A stretch of DNA of 64,000 nt. Source: Thiomonas bhubaneswarensis (GTDB lineage Bacteria; Pseudomonadota; Gammaproteobacteria; Burkholderiales; Burkholderiaceae_C). A model generated the notes under the pieces. The model saw only the letters and a list, made by a program, of their open reading frames with translations. It had not been told where the DNA came from and ran no database searches. Both the position numbers and the translations under genes were made by a program. Below are positions 28,595-38,794 of this stretch, in pieces (position 1 is the stretch's first letter; each line of letters begins with the position of its first letter). The DNA is taken from positions 186,001 through 250,000 of the forward strand of contig NZ_LIPV01000002.1 in the NCBI RefSeq assembly GCF_001418255.1, given 5' to 3'.

Positions 28595-29593
28595 ATGGCC
28601 GAGATCGGTACCGACGCCCAGGTGCGTCCGCGCGAAATCATCGAGGCCGTGCGGCGTCTGGAGGCAGGTGAGATCATCGGCTTGCCGACCGAAACCGTCT
28701 ATGGCCTGGCTGCTGACGCCGAGAACCCCGACGCCGTCGCCAAAATCTACGCCGCCAAGGGACGGCCAGTCGACCATCCCGTGATCGTGCATGTGCACCG
28801 CCATGCCGATCTGGGGCACTGGGCCGCCGAGGTGCCCGAGGCGGCGCGTCGGCTTGCGGCAGCGTTCTGGCCCGGCCCGCTGACGCTGATTTTGCCGCGC
28901 AGGCCCAGTGTGGCCCAGGCCTGCGTCGGCGGACAAGACACCATCGGGCTGCGTTGCCCTTCTCATCCGGTCGCGCAGGCGGTGCTGGCGCTGTTCAAAG
29001 GCGGGCAGGGCGGATTGGCCGCGCCTTCGGCGAACCGGTTTGGCCGCATCAGCCCCACCACCGCAGCGCATGTTCGTGCCGAACTCGGCGACAGCCTGCT
29101 GGTGCTTGATGGCGGCGCGTGCGCCGTCGGCATCGAGAGCACCATCGTCGATTGCACCGCACAGCCACCCCGCATCCTGCGGCCAGGGCAGTTGCAGGCG
29201 GCAGACCTCGCTGCGGCGCTGGGCGTGACCGAGCAAGAGCTGTTACGCCCGACAGAAGGGTCTCCCCGAGTGGCTGGCGCACTGCCCGCGCACTACGCGC
29301 CGCGCACCCCGCTGCTGCTGCGAAGCGGCGCGGACATCGACGCCGACTGGCCCGCCCGGGCGGCTGGCATTGGCGTGCTGGCCCTTCACCCCAGCCCCAC
29401 CGGCCCGTCGGCCAACTGGGTGGCCCTGCCCGCAGACGCAACGATCTATGCCCGCGAGCTCTACGCCGCCATGCGCGCACTCGACGTTGGCGGGTTTCGC
29501 CAGATCTGGGTCGAGTCTGTCCCTCTGACCGCCGACTGGCTGGCGCTGCGCGACCGTCTCGGCCGCGCGGCCAAGGGATCGGGTAGCGGCTAA
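28595..29593 (+). CDS. Threonylcarbamoyl-AMP synthase, Sua5 type
   Basis: A 332-residue enzyme that makes threonylcarbamoyl-AMP for the t6A37 modification of tRNAs reading ANN codons. The YrdC-like domain (about 12-200) has LPTETVYGLAADA, KGRPVDHPVIVHV, WPGPLTLIL and APSANRFGRISPT. A linker with SPRVAGALPAHYAPRTPL leads to the C-terminal Sua5 domain, so this is the long Sua5 form and not short TsaC. The ATG at 28595 is one base after the purK stop, with GGAG upstream. Confidence 0.93.
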   Translation: MAEIGTDAQVRPREIIEAVRRLEAGEIIGLPTETVYGLAADAENPDAVAKIYAAKGRPVDHPVIVHVHRHADLGHWAAEVPEAARRLAAAFWPGPLTLILPRRPSVAQACVGGQDTIGLRCPSHPVAQAVLALFKGGQGGLAAPSANRFGRISPTTAAHVRAELGDSLLVLDGGACAVGIESTIVDCTAQPPRILRPGQLQAADLAAALGVTEQELLRPTEGSPRVAGALPAHYAPRTPLLLRSGADIDADWPARAAGIGVLALHPSPTGPSANWVALPADATIYARELYAAMRALDVGGFRQIWVESVPLTADWLALRDRLGRAAKGSGSG

Positions 29594-29689
29594 AGTCAGT
29601 CCAAGGACTGCCGTTTTCACTGCGCCCTGCGCGCCGTGTATCAAAATGTTGCGAAAGTGCAATCCTGTGCGAAATGCGGAAATCCTCAC

Positions 29690-29735
29690 TTGCGACGCCA
29701 TTTTCCCTGGGATATGCTGAACCGAACGGTCGTTC
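29690..29735 (+). promoter_or_regulatory. Promoter and palindromic operator of the GDSL-ompW operon
   Basis: TTGCGA (29690-29695), a 17-base spacer, then TATGCT (29713-29718) form a good sigma-70 promoter. The palindrome GAACG-GT-CGTTC at 29724-29735 falls on the expected start site, where a repressor would block initiation. The size and form suit a TetR-like regulator, but none is encoded nearby. Confidence 0.6.
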
Positions 29736-29794
29736 TTTTTTGACCCGCCCGCCTGCAGGTCAGCAGGCCTACAACAATGTTTGAGGAGATATTC

Positions 29795-31159
29795 ATGCGG
29801 AATCGCGTCTGGATTGCGCTGGCCCTGGCCAGCGCCTTGGGCTTGTCGGGTTGCGGTGGCGGAGGCAACCCCTCGGCGCCGACGCTGTCAACCGTGGCAA
29901 GCGTGAATGCGGCAAGCACGGCGCCGACTGCGCCGCCGAGCGGCGGGTTCAAGCAGGTCGTGGCGTTCGGAGACAGTCTTTCAGACGATGGCGCCTACAC
30001 CTTGGCGGCGATTAGCACCTATGGAGCGTCGGTTCCCTTTACGGGCTTGCCTTATCCTGCTGGTGGTCAGTTCACGGTCAATGGGGACACCACCGGCAAT
30101 TGGACGGGCGTTCTGGCTGCAAGCCTGAATGTTGGATTGACGCCCAACGTCATCGGTTACGGCACCACTTCTGGGGTGATGTATCTGGGAACAAGCGGAC
30201 CGACCCCGACGCCTACCGTCTGTGCGTTCAGCGCTCCAGCCGCATCCGGGCAGGCGACCTGCACCAATTTCGCGCAGGGAGGCTCCATGGTGAGTAACCC
30301 CATTGGCATTGGAAATCCGATGAACACGGCCAACCCCGGCGGTGCACTAACCTATCCGGTGACGCAACAGATTCAAAACTACCTCGATCAATTCGGTGGC
30401 AGTTTCAACGGCAATCAACTGGTGACGGTGCTGGCGGGCAATAACGACATTTTCACGGCGCTTGGAACCGTGAGCGCCACCGTGACCCAGGCGGTCACGC
30501 AGGCCGTGAGCAGCGCTTTGCAACAAAACCCCAATCTGACCCAGGCGCAAATCGCGTCCATCAAGGCGACTGCGCAGCATGATGCAACCTCGCAGGCGGT
30601 TGCCGTCGCTCAGGCGACCGTGGCGCAAGCGGCCGACGAACTCGCTGCCCAGGTCAACCTGATCACCAGCAAGGGGGCCAAGTATGTCTTGGTCTACACC
30701 CTGCCGGACTCGTCGCTGACGCCGTTTGGTCGTGGTCTGCCTTACACCGGGATGACGCCTCCGCAAGCTCCGCCCGCGGGCTATGTCTGCGACAACAAGT
30801 CTACCTCCACGCCTTGCTATCTGCTGTCGAATCTGGTGCAAGTGTTCAACCAGCGGTTGCTCAACGACCTGCAGGGGCAACCGGTCAAAGTGCTCGATGG
30901 CTACAGCCTGCTCAATCAGGAAATCGCCAACCCCTCGCAGTTTGGCTTCACCAATGTGACGACGCCCTGGTGCAACCCGGCAATGACGAGCTCACTGCTT
31001 TGCAACGTGAACACGCCAAACACGGCTGCGGTTGCCAGCACCGCCAACCTGGGCACTTGGCTCTTTGCGGATTCGGTCCATCCCACGCCCGCCGGTTACA
31101 AGGTGATCGCCAGTTCCACCCTGCAGGCCATGAAGGGCTTCGGCTGGATTTCGCAGTGA
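29795..31159 (+). CDS. GDSL/SGNH family lipase-esterase, lipoprotein
   Basis: A 454-residue SGNH hydrolase. The N-terminus has a signal with lipobox LSGC. Block I is FGDSLSDDG with nucleophile Ser61. Block II is FAQGGSM, block III AGNNDIF, and block V DSVHPTPAG with Asp426 and His429. An Ala/Gln-rich helical insertion lies at about 225-285 (TQAVTQAVSSALQQNPNLTQAQ). Three Cys pairs suggest disulfides and a periplasmic or surface place. It lacks the autotransporter barrel of EstA-type enzymes. The ATG at 29795 follows GAGGAGAT. It should cleave esters of fatty acids. Confidence 0.85.
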   Translation: MRNRVWIALALASALGLSGCGGGGNPSAPTLSTVASVNAASTAPTAPPSGGFKQVVAFGDSLSDDGAYTLAAISTYGASVPFTGLPYPAGGQFTVNGDTTGNWTGVLAASLNVGLTPNVIGYGTTSGVMYLGTSGPTPTPTVCAFSAPAASGQATCTNFAQGGSMVSNPIGIGNPMNTANPGGALTYPVTQQIQNYLDQFGGSFNGNQLVTVLAGNNDIFTALGTVSATVTQAVTQAVSSALQQNPNLTQAQIASIKATAQHDATSQAVAVAQATVAQAADELAAQVNLITSKGAKYVLVYTLPDSSLTPFGRGLPYTGMTPPQAPPAGYVCDNKSTSTPCYLLSNLVQVFNQRLLNDLQGQPVKVLDGYSLLNQEIANPSQFGFTNVTTPWCNPAMTSSLLCNVNTPNTAAVASTANLGTWLFADSVHPTPAGYKVIASSTLQAMKGFGWISQ

Positions 31160-31194
31160 ACTCGCAGCACTCATAAAACTTCTGAGGAGAACTC

Positions 31195-31926
31195 ATGATG
31201 CGTCAATCGCGATTCCATGTACTGCGCGGTGCCTTGATGGCTGCGGGGTTGCTGGCCGGGGCCGTATTCGCTCCCGCTGCCATGGCGGACGACACCGGGC
31301 CGCAAAACACGGTGTTTGTGGGCCTGGCCTATCTGCAAAACCACTCCAAATCGGCCGATCTGAGCGGGTACAACACCCCGCCCAATCTGAATCTGGATGT
31401 GGGGGATGCCACCACGCTGGGCGTTGTGTATGTGCGCAATCTGCCCGGGCCTTTCACGTTTGAATTGGTGCTGGGCTATCCGCCGCGCGTGCGTACCGAT
31501 GCCGCCGGGTCGGGCTGGGGGGCTTTGCGCGGCGCGGGTGTGACGGATGTGGATGTCTATTCGCCGACCGCCTTCATCAACTACCACTTCTTCGGCGACT
31601 ACGCCAAGTGGGACCCTTTCGTCGGTGTCGGTCTGAACTACACCAAGTTCACCAATACCAAGGCGCTGCCGCCGCTGACCGGTGCTCAGGGGCCGACGCA
31701 GATCAGTCTGTCCGATTCCTGGGGCGCCGCGGCGCACGTCGGTCTGATCTACCGCTTCAATTCCAAGTGGTCGGTGGTGGGCACAGTGGCCGTTGCGGAT
31801 GTGCAGAGTGATCTGACTTCCACCTCGTATTCGCCGATCAACCCCTCGGTCATCACTTCGCAGGCCAAAACCCACATCAACTTCCACCCGGTGATCTACA
31901 CCCTGGCCGTGGGCTATAGTTTTTGA
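31195..31926 (+). CDS. ompW: OmpW family outer membrane protein
   Basis: A 243-residue precursor with a signal peptide (LMAAGLLAGAVFAPAAMA, cleaved near residue 30). The mature protein shows the OmpW pattern: VFVGLAYLQ at the start, a mid-section YSPTAFINYHFF, WDPFVGVGLNYTKF, SWGAAAHVGLIYRF, and a terminal aromatic strand IYTLAVGYSF suited to BAM. OmpW forms an eight-stranded barrel that lets small hydrophobic molecules pass. It follows the GDSL lipase by 35 bases, so lipase and hydrophobic-product porin are likely co-expressed. Confidence 0.88.
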   Translation: MMRQSRFHVLRGALMAAGLLAGAVFAPAAMADDTGPQNTVFVGLAYLQNHSKSADLSGYNTPPNLNLDVGDATTLGVVYVRNLPGPFTFELVLGYPPRVRTDAAGSGWGALRGAGVTDVDVYSPTAFINYHFFGDYAKWDPFVGVGLNYTKFTNTKALPPLTGAQGPTQISLSDSWGAAAHVGLIYRFNSKWSVVGTVAVADVQSDLTSTSYSPINPSVITSQAKTHINFHPVIYTLAVGYSF

Positions 31927-31944
31927 TCGGCCGCCCGGCACAGC

Positions 31945-31970
31945 AAAGGGGAGCTTCGGCTCCCTTTTTT
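31945..31970 (+). terminator. Rho-independent terminator after ompW
   Basis: GGGAGC (31949-31954), loop TTCG, GCTCCC (31959-31964), then six T, with A residues before the stem. The UUCG tetraloop makes this a strong terminator. Confidence 0.93.
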
Positions 31971-31993
31971 CGCGGCCATGACGCCGAAGAAAT

Positions 31994-32009
31994 CTGTCTT
32001 TATATACAG
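31994..32009. promoter_or_regulatory. SOS box (LexA operator) of recA
   Basis: CTGT-N8-ACAG with the AT-rich centre CTTTATAT, matching the gammaproteobacterial and betaproteobacterial LexA consensus. It lies 54 bases before the recA start codon, where it should overlap the promoter. Confidence 0.92.
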
Positions 32010-32063
32010 TTGTGCTACATTGCTCGGCAGTGCTGTTTGTACGGGAAGACTTGAGGAAAAGCC

Positions 32064-33125
<1,062 letters not shown>

Positions 33126-33168
33126 GCGCGGCTCATGTGGAGGAAGGCGCAAGCTGCGCCGTTGAGCC

Positions 33169-33633
33169 ATGACGCCACCTCGCGCCCAACCATCCCTACG
33201 TGCACGGGCCGTGCGCTACCTGTCGCAGCGCGAGCACAGTCCGCAGGAGCTGCGCCGTAAGCTGCTGCGCTACTGTGAAGAGGCGGACGAAGTCGATGCC
33301 CTGCTCGCCAGCCTGGAGCAGGCGGGCCTGCTCAGCAGCGAGCGTTTCGCCCAGTCGTTGATCCATCGTCGACAGCAACGCTACGGCAATTTGCGCATCG
33401 CCCAAGAGCTCGAGGCGCATGGCGTCTCGGGTGACGCGACGGCAGGGCTACGTCAATCGCTCAAGGAAAGCGAGCTGGCGCGCGCCCAAGCCGCCTGGGC
33501 GCGGAAGTTCCATGCGCTGCCGCAAGATGCCGCCGATCGCGCCCGGCAGACCCGTTTCCTGACCCAGCGAGGGTTCAGCAGCGACACCGTGCGCGCGGTG
33601 TTGCGAGGCGAGACGCCCGTGGATACTGACTGA
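33169..33633 (+). CDS. recX: Regulatory protein RecX
   Basis: A 154-residue helical protein that caps RecA filaments and dampens recombinase activity. It has the three-helix repeats typical of RecX: ALRYLSQREHSPQELRRKLL-like at the start (AVRYLSQREHSPQELRRKL), then LEQAGLLSSERFAQSLIHRR, and FLTQRGFSSDTVRAVL at the end. Gene order recA-recX on one transcript gives co-induction by DNA damage. Confidence 0.93.
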   Translation: MTPPRAQPSLRARAVRYLSQREHSPQELRRKLLRYCEEADEVDALLASLEQAGLLSSERFAQSLIHRRQQRYGNLRIAQELEAHGVSGDATAGLRQSLKESELARAQAAWARKFHALPQDAADRARQTRFLTQRGFSSDTVRAVLRGETPVDTD

Positions 33634-33693
33634 CTTGCTGCACCGCAGCAGGCTGCTACACTGATTATTGCGCTCCATCAAAATAAATCAGCC

Positions 33694-34317
33694 ATGCGCG
33701 ATTCTTCTGCCGCCGCTCCTTCACCCCAGCGCCGCCTGGTTCACCGCCGCAGTCTCAGTGTCGAGGTTTATGCGCGTGATGACGGTCTGTGGGATCTTCA
33801 GGCCGAATTGCGGGACGTCAAGACGCGCGATCTGACCCTGTCCGAACGCACCCGGCCCGCGGGCGTGCCGGTGCACGACATGTTGCTCATCGTCACCATC
33901 AACGACGCGCTCGACATCGTCGATGCTCGTTCGCACACCCTGTTCAGCCCTTACGACACTTGTGGCGATCATGGCGACGCCTATGCGCGGCTCATCGGCC
34001 TCAATCTGCTGCGCGGGTTTCGCGCCGCCGTGCGCGAGCGCCTCGGTGGCGTGTTGGGCTGTACTCACCTCACCGAGCTGACGCAGATCCTGCCCACCGC
34101 GGCGATTCAGGGTCTGGCGGGGCTGACCCAGATTGCCTTGCCCGTGGCCGAGAATGATCGCCCTGCCGACATGCCGTTTCAGCTCAACCGCTGCCATGCC
34201 CTGCGGCTGGACGGGTCAGCGGTGGCCGAGTTCTACCCGCGCTGGGCGCAGCCCGCTGTGCCGCAGCGCGCCAAAGGCACAATGCCAACACCCCAAGTCG
34301 AGGACGAGACACCATGA
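33694..34317 (+). CDS. DUF2889 family protein
   Basis: A 207-residue cytoplasmic protein. It carries [47 protein letters not shown] and [18 protein letters not shown]-x-GCTHLTEL, the DUF2889 pattern with conserved Cys and His. The function is unknown. Its stop overlaps the sucC start as ATGA, so it is translationally linked to succinyl-CoA synthetase. The same neighbours are known in other Burkholderiales. Confidence 0.85.
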   Translation: MRDSSAAAPSPQRRLVHRRSLSVEVYARDDGLWDLQAELRDVKTRDLTLSERTRPAGVPVHDMLLIVTINDALDIVDARSHTLFSPYDTCGDHGDAYARLIGLNLLRGFRAAVRERLGGVLGCTHLTELTQILPTAAIQGLAGLTQIALPVAENDRPADMPFQLNRCHALRLDGSAVAEFYPRWAQPAVPQRAKGTMPTPQVEDETP

Positions 34318-35474
34318 AAATTCATGAATATCAAGCCAAGCAATTGCTGAGGGAGCACGGCGTGCCGGTTCCCCGCGGCAAGCCCGCGTTTTCCGTTGAT
34401 GAAGCCGTCGCCGCGGCTCAGGAATTGGGTGGCCCGGTGTGGGTGGTGAAGGCGCAGATTCACGCCGGTGGACGAGGCAAGGGCGGCGGCGTCAAGCTGG
34501 CCCGCAGCCTGGACGAAGTCAGGCAGCTCGCGTCGCAGATTCTGGGCATGCAGCTCGTCACGCATCAGACCGGGCCTGCCGGGCAAAAAGTGCGGCGGCT
34601 GCTGATTGAAGACGGTGCGGACATCCGCAAGGAGTATTACGTCGCCGTGCTCACCGACCGCGCCACGCAGAAAGTGGCCGTCATGGCTTCGAGCGAGGGC
34701 GGCATGGACATCGAGGAAGTGGCCGCCAAGACGCCGGAGAAAATCCTCAAGGTCTTTGTCGATCCGCTCGTCGGCTTGCAGGACGCTCAGGGCCTGGAAC
34801 TGGCCGCGGGCATCGGCATTCCGCTGGCGTCGCAGGCGCAGGCGGTCGAAGTGTTCAAAAAGCTCTACCAGTGCTATATGGATACCGACGCCTCGCTGGT
34901 GGAGATCAACCCGCTGATTCTGGAGGGCAGCGGCCAGATCAAGGCGCTCGATGCCAAGTTCAACATCGACGACAACGCCCTGTTCCGCCATCCCGAGATC
35001 GTGGCGCTGCGCGATCTCGATGAGGAAGATCCGGCCGAGATCGAAGCGAGCAAGTTCGACCTCGCCTACATTCAGCTCGACGGCAATATCGGCTGCCTGG
35101 TCAATGGCGCCGGGCTGGCCATGGCCACGATGGACACCATCAAGCTGTTCGGCGGATCGCCCGCCAACTTCCTCGACGTGGGCGGCGGCGCCACCACTGA
35201 GAAAGTGACCGAGGCGTTCAAGATCATGCTGCACAACCCGCACGTCAAGGCGATTCTGGTCAACATCTTCGGCGGGATCATGCGCTGCGACACCATCGCC
35301 GAGGGCGTCATCGCCGCCTCGCGCACCGTGGGGCTGAGCGTGCCGCTGGTGGTGCGCATGAAGGGCACCAACGAGGAGATCGGCCGCAAGATGCTGGCCG
35401 AATCCGGCCTGCCCATCATCAGCGCCAACACCATGGGCGAAGCGGCCCAGGCTGCCGTGCATGCCGCGCAATAA
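34314..35474 (+). CDS. sucC: Succinyl-CoA ligase (ADP-forming), beta subunit
   Basis: A 386-residue ATP-grasp subunit that binds nucleotide and succinate in the citric acid cycle. Motifs are [55 protein letters not shown], and [13 protein letters not shown] with [14 protein letters not shown]. sucD follows after 30 bases; the two form the alpha2-beta2 enzyme. Confidence 0.97.
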   Translation: MKIHEYQAKQLLREHGVPVPRGKPAFSVDEAVAAAQELGGPVWVVKAQIHAGGRGKGGGVKLARSLDEVRQLASQILGMQLVTHQTGPAGQKVRRLLIEDGADIRKEYYVAVLTDRATQKVAVMASSEGGMDIEEVAAKTPEKILKVFVDPLVGLQDAQGLELAAGIGIPLASQAQAVEVFKKLYQCYMDTDASLVEINPLILEGSGQIKALDAKFNIDDNALFRHPEIVALRDLDEEDPAEIEASKFDLAYIQLDGNIGCLVNGAGLAMATMDTIKLFGGSPANFLDVGGGATTEKVTEAFKIMLHNPHVKAILVNIFGGIMRCDTIAEGVIAASRTVGLSVPLVVRMKGTNEEIGRKMLAESGLPIISANTMGEAAQAAVHAAQ

Positions 35475-35504
35475 GCCGCATACCCCACAGAATCCGAGGA
35501 CACC

Positions 35505-36401
35505 ATGGCTATCCTGATCAACAAAGACACCAAGGTCATCACCCAGGGCATCACCGGCAAGACCGGCCAGTTTCATACCCGCATGTGCCGCGACTACGCC
35601 AACGGCAAGAACTGCTTCGTCGCTGGCGTCAATCCGAAGAAGGCCGGGGAAGATTTCGAGGGCATCCCCATCTACGGCACCGTGGCCGAGGCCAAGGCCG
35701 CCACGGGAGCCACAGTTTCGGTCATCTACGTGCCTCCGGCCGGTGCGGCTGCGGCCATCTGGGAAGCGGTGGAAGCCGATCTCGATCTGGCCATCTGCAT
35801 CACCGAGGGCATTCCCGTGAAGGACATGCTGCTGGTACGCAACCGCATGAAGGCCAAGGAAGCGGCCGGGGGCAAGAAAACCCTGCTGCTCGGCCCCAAC
35901 TGCCCCGGCCTGATCACGCCCGATGAAATCAAGATCGGCATCATGCCCGGGCATATTCACCGCAAGGGCCGCATCGGCATCGTCTCACGGTCGGGCACGC
36001 TCACCTACGAGGCGGTGGCGCAGGTCACCGAACTCGGGCTGGGCCAGAGCAGCGCGGTGGGCATTGGCGGCGACCCGATCAACGGCCTCAAGCACATCGA
36101 CATCATGCGCGCCTTCAACGACGATCCCGATACCGACGCCGTCATCATGATCGGCGAGATCGGCGGTTCCGACGAGGCGGAAGCGGCGCGCTGGTGCAAG
36201 GCGCACATGAAAAAGCCGGTGGTCGGCTTCATCGCCGGGGTCACCGCCCCGCCAGGAAAGCGCATGGGGCACGCAGGCGCGCTGATTTCCGGCGGCGCCG
36301 ACACCGCCGAGGCCAAGCTCGCCATCATGGAAGAGTGTGGTTTCAAGGTCACGCGCAACCCTTCGGAAATGGGCAAACTGCTGCAACAGGTCTTGCGCTG
36401 A
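35505..36401 (+). CDS. sucD: Succinyl-CoA ligase (ADP-forming), alpha subunit
   Basis: A 298-residue CoA-binding subunit. It has [12 protein letters not shown] (CoA site), [32 protein letters not shown] and the phosphorylated histidine in [10 protein letters not shown] near residue 262 of the C-terminal half. It is the partner of SucC encoded just upstream. Confidence 0.97.
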   Translation: MAILINKDTKVITQGITGKTGQFHTRMCRDYANGKNCFVAGVNPKKAGEDFEGIPIYGTVAEAKAATGATVSVIYVPPAGAAAAIWEAVEADLDLAICITEGIPVKDMLLVRNRMKAKEAAGGKKTLLLGPNCPGLITPDEIKIGIMPGHIHRKGRIGIVSRSGTLTYEAVAQVTELGLGQSSAVGIGGDPINGLKHIDIMRAFNDDPDTDAVIMIGEIGGSDEAEAARWCKAHMKKPVVGFIAGVTAPPGKRMGHAGALISGGADTAEAKLAIMEECGFKVTRNPSEMGKLLQQVLR

Positions 36402-36498
36402 TCGGCGCAGATTCCGGGGCTGCTCCCGGTTACAAAAGGTATGATGCGTGTGAAGTCCCGATGGGACTGCATAGATACGCTTCGGGGCAGCCATCGGC

Positions 36499-37209
36499 AT
36501 GGAACACTATCTCACCGTCGAGTTCCTGACGGCCATCGGTCAGATCGTTCTGATCGACATCCTCTTGGGCGGAGACAACGCGGTGGTCATCGCATTGGCC
36601 ACGCGCAAACTGCCGCCACACCAACGCAAGCTTGGCATTTTGTGGGGCACCGCGGGGGCGATCGGCCTGCGCGTGGTGCTGATTTTTTTCGCGCTCACGC
36701 TGCTCAAGCTGCCTTTTCTCAAGATCATCGGCGCGCTGTTGCTGTTCTGGATCGGCATCAAGCTGCTTGCGCCGCAGGAGGAGGAAGGCCACGGCGATGT
36801 GCAGGCTGCCGATAAGCTCTGGGCGGCGGTCAAGACAGTCATCATCGCCGACTTCGTCATGAGCCTCGACAACGTGATCGCCATCGCGGGCGCCGCACAG
36901 AACGCGGGCGAGCAGCACAGCATGTTGCTGGTGGTCTTCGGTCTGTTGCTGAGCGTGCCCATCATCGTATGGGGCAGCCAGTTGGTCATTCATCTGATGC
37001 AGCGCTTTCCAGTGATCATCGTGCTGGGCGCCATGCTGCTGGGCTGGATCGCGGGCGGTCTGCTTGTGACCGACCCGGCCGTATCCCATTGGGTTGAGAC
37101 GCAGCCCTGGGCCGCCTATGCCGAAAAAATCGCCGGGCTGATCGGTGCGATTGTGGTCTGGGCAGCGGCCAGATGGATCTACCGCCGTCCGCAGGTGTCG
37201 GCACCATGA
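36499..37209 (+). CDS. TerC/YjbE family integral membrane protein
   Basis: A 236-residue membrane protein with about seven helices. The two TerC signature repeats with intramembrane aspartates are present: ILLGGDNAVVIALA near residue 20 and DFVMSLDNVIAIAG near residue 117. Relatives export manganese or help metal loading of exported proteins, and others give tellurite resistance. The first transcript bases can fold CCGATGG with CCATCGG over the start region (36465-36497), which could affect translation. It overlaps the PP2C gene as ATGA. Confidence 0.9.
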   Translation: MEHYLTVEFLTAIGQIVLIDILLGGDNAVVIALATRKLPPHQRKLGILWGTAGAIGLRVVLIFFALTLLKLPFLKIIGALLLFWIGIKLLAPQEEEGHGDVQAADKLWAAVKTVIIADFVMSLDNVIAIAGAAQNAGEQHSMLLVVFGLLLSVPIIVWGSQLVIHLMQRFPVIIVLGAMLLGWIAGGLLVTDPAVSHWVETQPWAAYAEKIAGLIGAIVVWAAARWIYRRPQVSAP

Positions 37210-37997
37210 GCGCGAACATGGCCAAAACGTCGGGCTCGAACGTGGTCCTGCAGTACGACATGGTCAGCCTGACCCATCCGGGCCGGGTGCGCGAACACAA
37301 CGAAGATGCGGTGGCCTTCGACGCGCTGGCTCAGGTTGCCGTACTGGCCGACGGCATGGGCGGCTATGCCGCGGGCGAAGTGGCCAGCGGCATGGCCACC
37401 GCGCAGATCTGCGCCCGCATCTCCCGCCTGAAGGCCGACTATCCCAAGGTGACGGCGCTCGATCTGTCCACCGAGCTGCGCTTTGCCGTGCGCCATGTGA
37501 ATGCCGAAATTCTCCGGGCGGCGCGTGGCAATGCGCAGTTTTCCGGCATGGGCGCCACCCTCGTCGCGGTGGCCTTCACCGGCAATGTGGCGGTGATCGC
37601 CCATGCGGGCGATTCGCGTGTCTATCTGCTGCGTCAGCGGCAATTGCGACTTCTCACTCACGATCATTCGGCCTTGCAGGAGCAGATCGACATGGGTCTG
37701 ATCCTGCCGGAAGATGCGGAGAAAATCGGGGGCAAGAATCTCGTGACGCGCGCGCTGGGCGTGGATGTGAAGCTGGAGCCCGATATCGCCATGCATCCCA
37801 TGTTGGCGGGGGACGTGTTGCTTCTGTGTTCGGACGGCTTGAACGATATGTTGACTGATGCCAAAATCGAAGCCGTGATGCAGCGGTATGCAGAACATCC
37901 TGCAGCGGCTGCGCGTCAGTTGGTGGAAGATGCGAATGCCGCGGGGGGGCGCGACAACGTATCTGTCATTTTGGTGAACGTGCATGCGTCGGCCTGA
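37206..37997 (+). CDS. PP2C-type Ser/Thr protein phosphatase
   Basis: A 263-residue Mn/Mg-dependent phosphatase with all PP2C motifs: REHNEDA, VLADGMGGYAAGE, GMGATLVAVAF, AHAGDSRVYLLR, LTHDHS, VTRALG, LCSDGLNDMLTD and GGRDNVSVILV. It removes phosphate from Ser/Thr residues. The ATG at 37206 overlaps the terC stop and is preferred over an upstream in-frame codon. An FHA protein, a phosphothreonine reader, follows after 53 bases, but no kinase is encoded in the window. Confidence 0.93.
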   Translation: MSANMAKTSGSNVVLQYDMVSLTHPGRVREHNEDAVAFDALAQVAVLADGMGGYAAGEVASGMATAQICARISRLKADYPKVTALDLSTELRFAVRHVNAEILRAARGNAQFSGMGATLVAVAFTGNVAVIAHAGDSRVYLLRQRQLRLLTHDHSALQEQIDMGLILPEDAEKIGGKNLVTRALGVDVKLEPDIAMHPMLAGDVLLLCSDGLNDMLTDAKIEAVMQRYAEHPAAAARQLVEDANAAGGRDNVSVILVNVHASA

Positions 37998-38050
37998 CTC
38001 TACAAGCCCCATTTTCCGACCAGCCTGATCAATCAAACGGACTTCAAATC

Positions 38051-38722
38051 GTGGCCAAACTCGTCATTACCCTGGATGGCAAGGTTTTGAAAGAGGTCGT
38101 GCTCAGCAAGGATCGCACGACCCTCGGGCGCCGTCCGTACAACGATGTCGTCATCGACAATCTGGCCGTCAGCGGGGAGCACGCCGTGCTGTTGCGCGAC
38201 ACCGGAACCGATGCCGAGAGCTACACCATTCAAGATCTGGGCAGTACCAACGGCACCTACCTGAACGGCGCTCCCATCAAATCCAGCCCGTTCCGCGAAG
38301 GCGATACGGTCGATATCGGCAAATACAGCCTGCGGCTGCTGTCCGATACCCGACAGACCACTTTCGGGCCGTCGCGCTTCGGTGCGTCCACCGGTTTTGG
38401 CAACTCGCGGTTCGGCAACTCCGGCTTTTCTGATTCGCGCACCCGAGCGGGCGACGTGCAGCGCAGCTACAAAATCAAGGTGCTCAGCGGCGATGCGGCC
38501 GGGCGCGAAATTCTGCTCAGCAAGGAGCAGACCACCTTCGGCCAGCGCGGCACCCTGGTCGTCAGCGTGATGCACAAGCCTCGCGGCTACGAGCTCGTGC
38601 AGGTCGAGGGCGAGAAACGGGCGCAGGTCAATGGTGTGTCGCTCGGACTCATGCCGGTGGTGCTGCGATCGGGCGACGTGATCAACCTCACCGGTATCCA
38701 GTTGCAATTTCTGCAGGTCTGA
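38051..38722 (+). CDS. Tandem FHA-domain protein
   Basis: A 223-residue protein with a GTG start. Residues 1-95 are a full FHA domain: TTLGRRPYNDVVIDN with the phosphothreonine-binding Arg, SGEHAVLL (Ser and His) and GSTNGTYLNG. A linker at about 98-138 repeats R-F-G and G-F-G-N-S motifs. Residues 140-223 look like a second FHA fold (KIKVLSGDAAGREILLS ... VNGVSLG ... VLRSGDVINLTGIQLQFL) that has lost the Arg, Ser and Asn ligands. It should bind a phosphothreonine partner set by the phosphatase next door and an unknown kinase. Confidence 0.88.
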   Translation: MAKLVITLDGKVLKEVVLSKDRTTLGRRPYNDVVIDNLAVSGEHAVLLRDTGTDAESYTIQDLGSTNGTYLNGAPIKSSPFREGDTVDIGKYSLRLLSDTRQTTFGPSRFGASTGFGNSRFGNSGFSDSRTRAGDVQRSYKIKVLSGDAAGREILLSKEQTTFGQRGTLVVSVMHKPRGYELVQVEGEKRAQVNGVSLGLMPVVLRSGDVINLTGIQLQFLQV

Positions 38723-38740
38723 ACGTTTCTCGCCAAACAA

Positions 38741-38777
38741 AACGCCCGCATCGGCCGAGGCCAATGCGGGCGTTTTT
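38741..38777. terminator. Terminator between the FHA gene and pyk
   Basis: AACGCCCGCAT at 38741-38751 pairs with ATGCGGGCGTT at 38764-38774 and a T-run follows on the plus strand. The mirrored A-run on the other side lets it also end the convergent pyk transcript. Confidence 0.9.
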
Positions 38778-38794
38778 GCGGGTGCGCCGCGCGA

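Noticed and set aside
36402-36498. Possible yybP-ykoY manganese riboswitch before the TerC gene
   Set aside because: TerC genes often have it, but the conserved GGGGAGTAG and partner helices are absent; only a CCGATGG/CCATCGG stem is seen.
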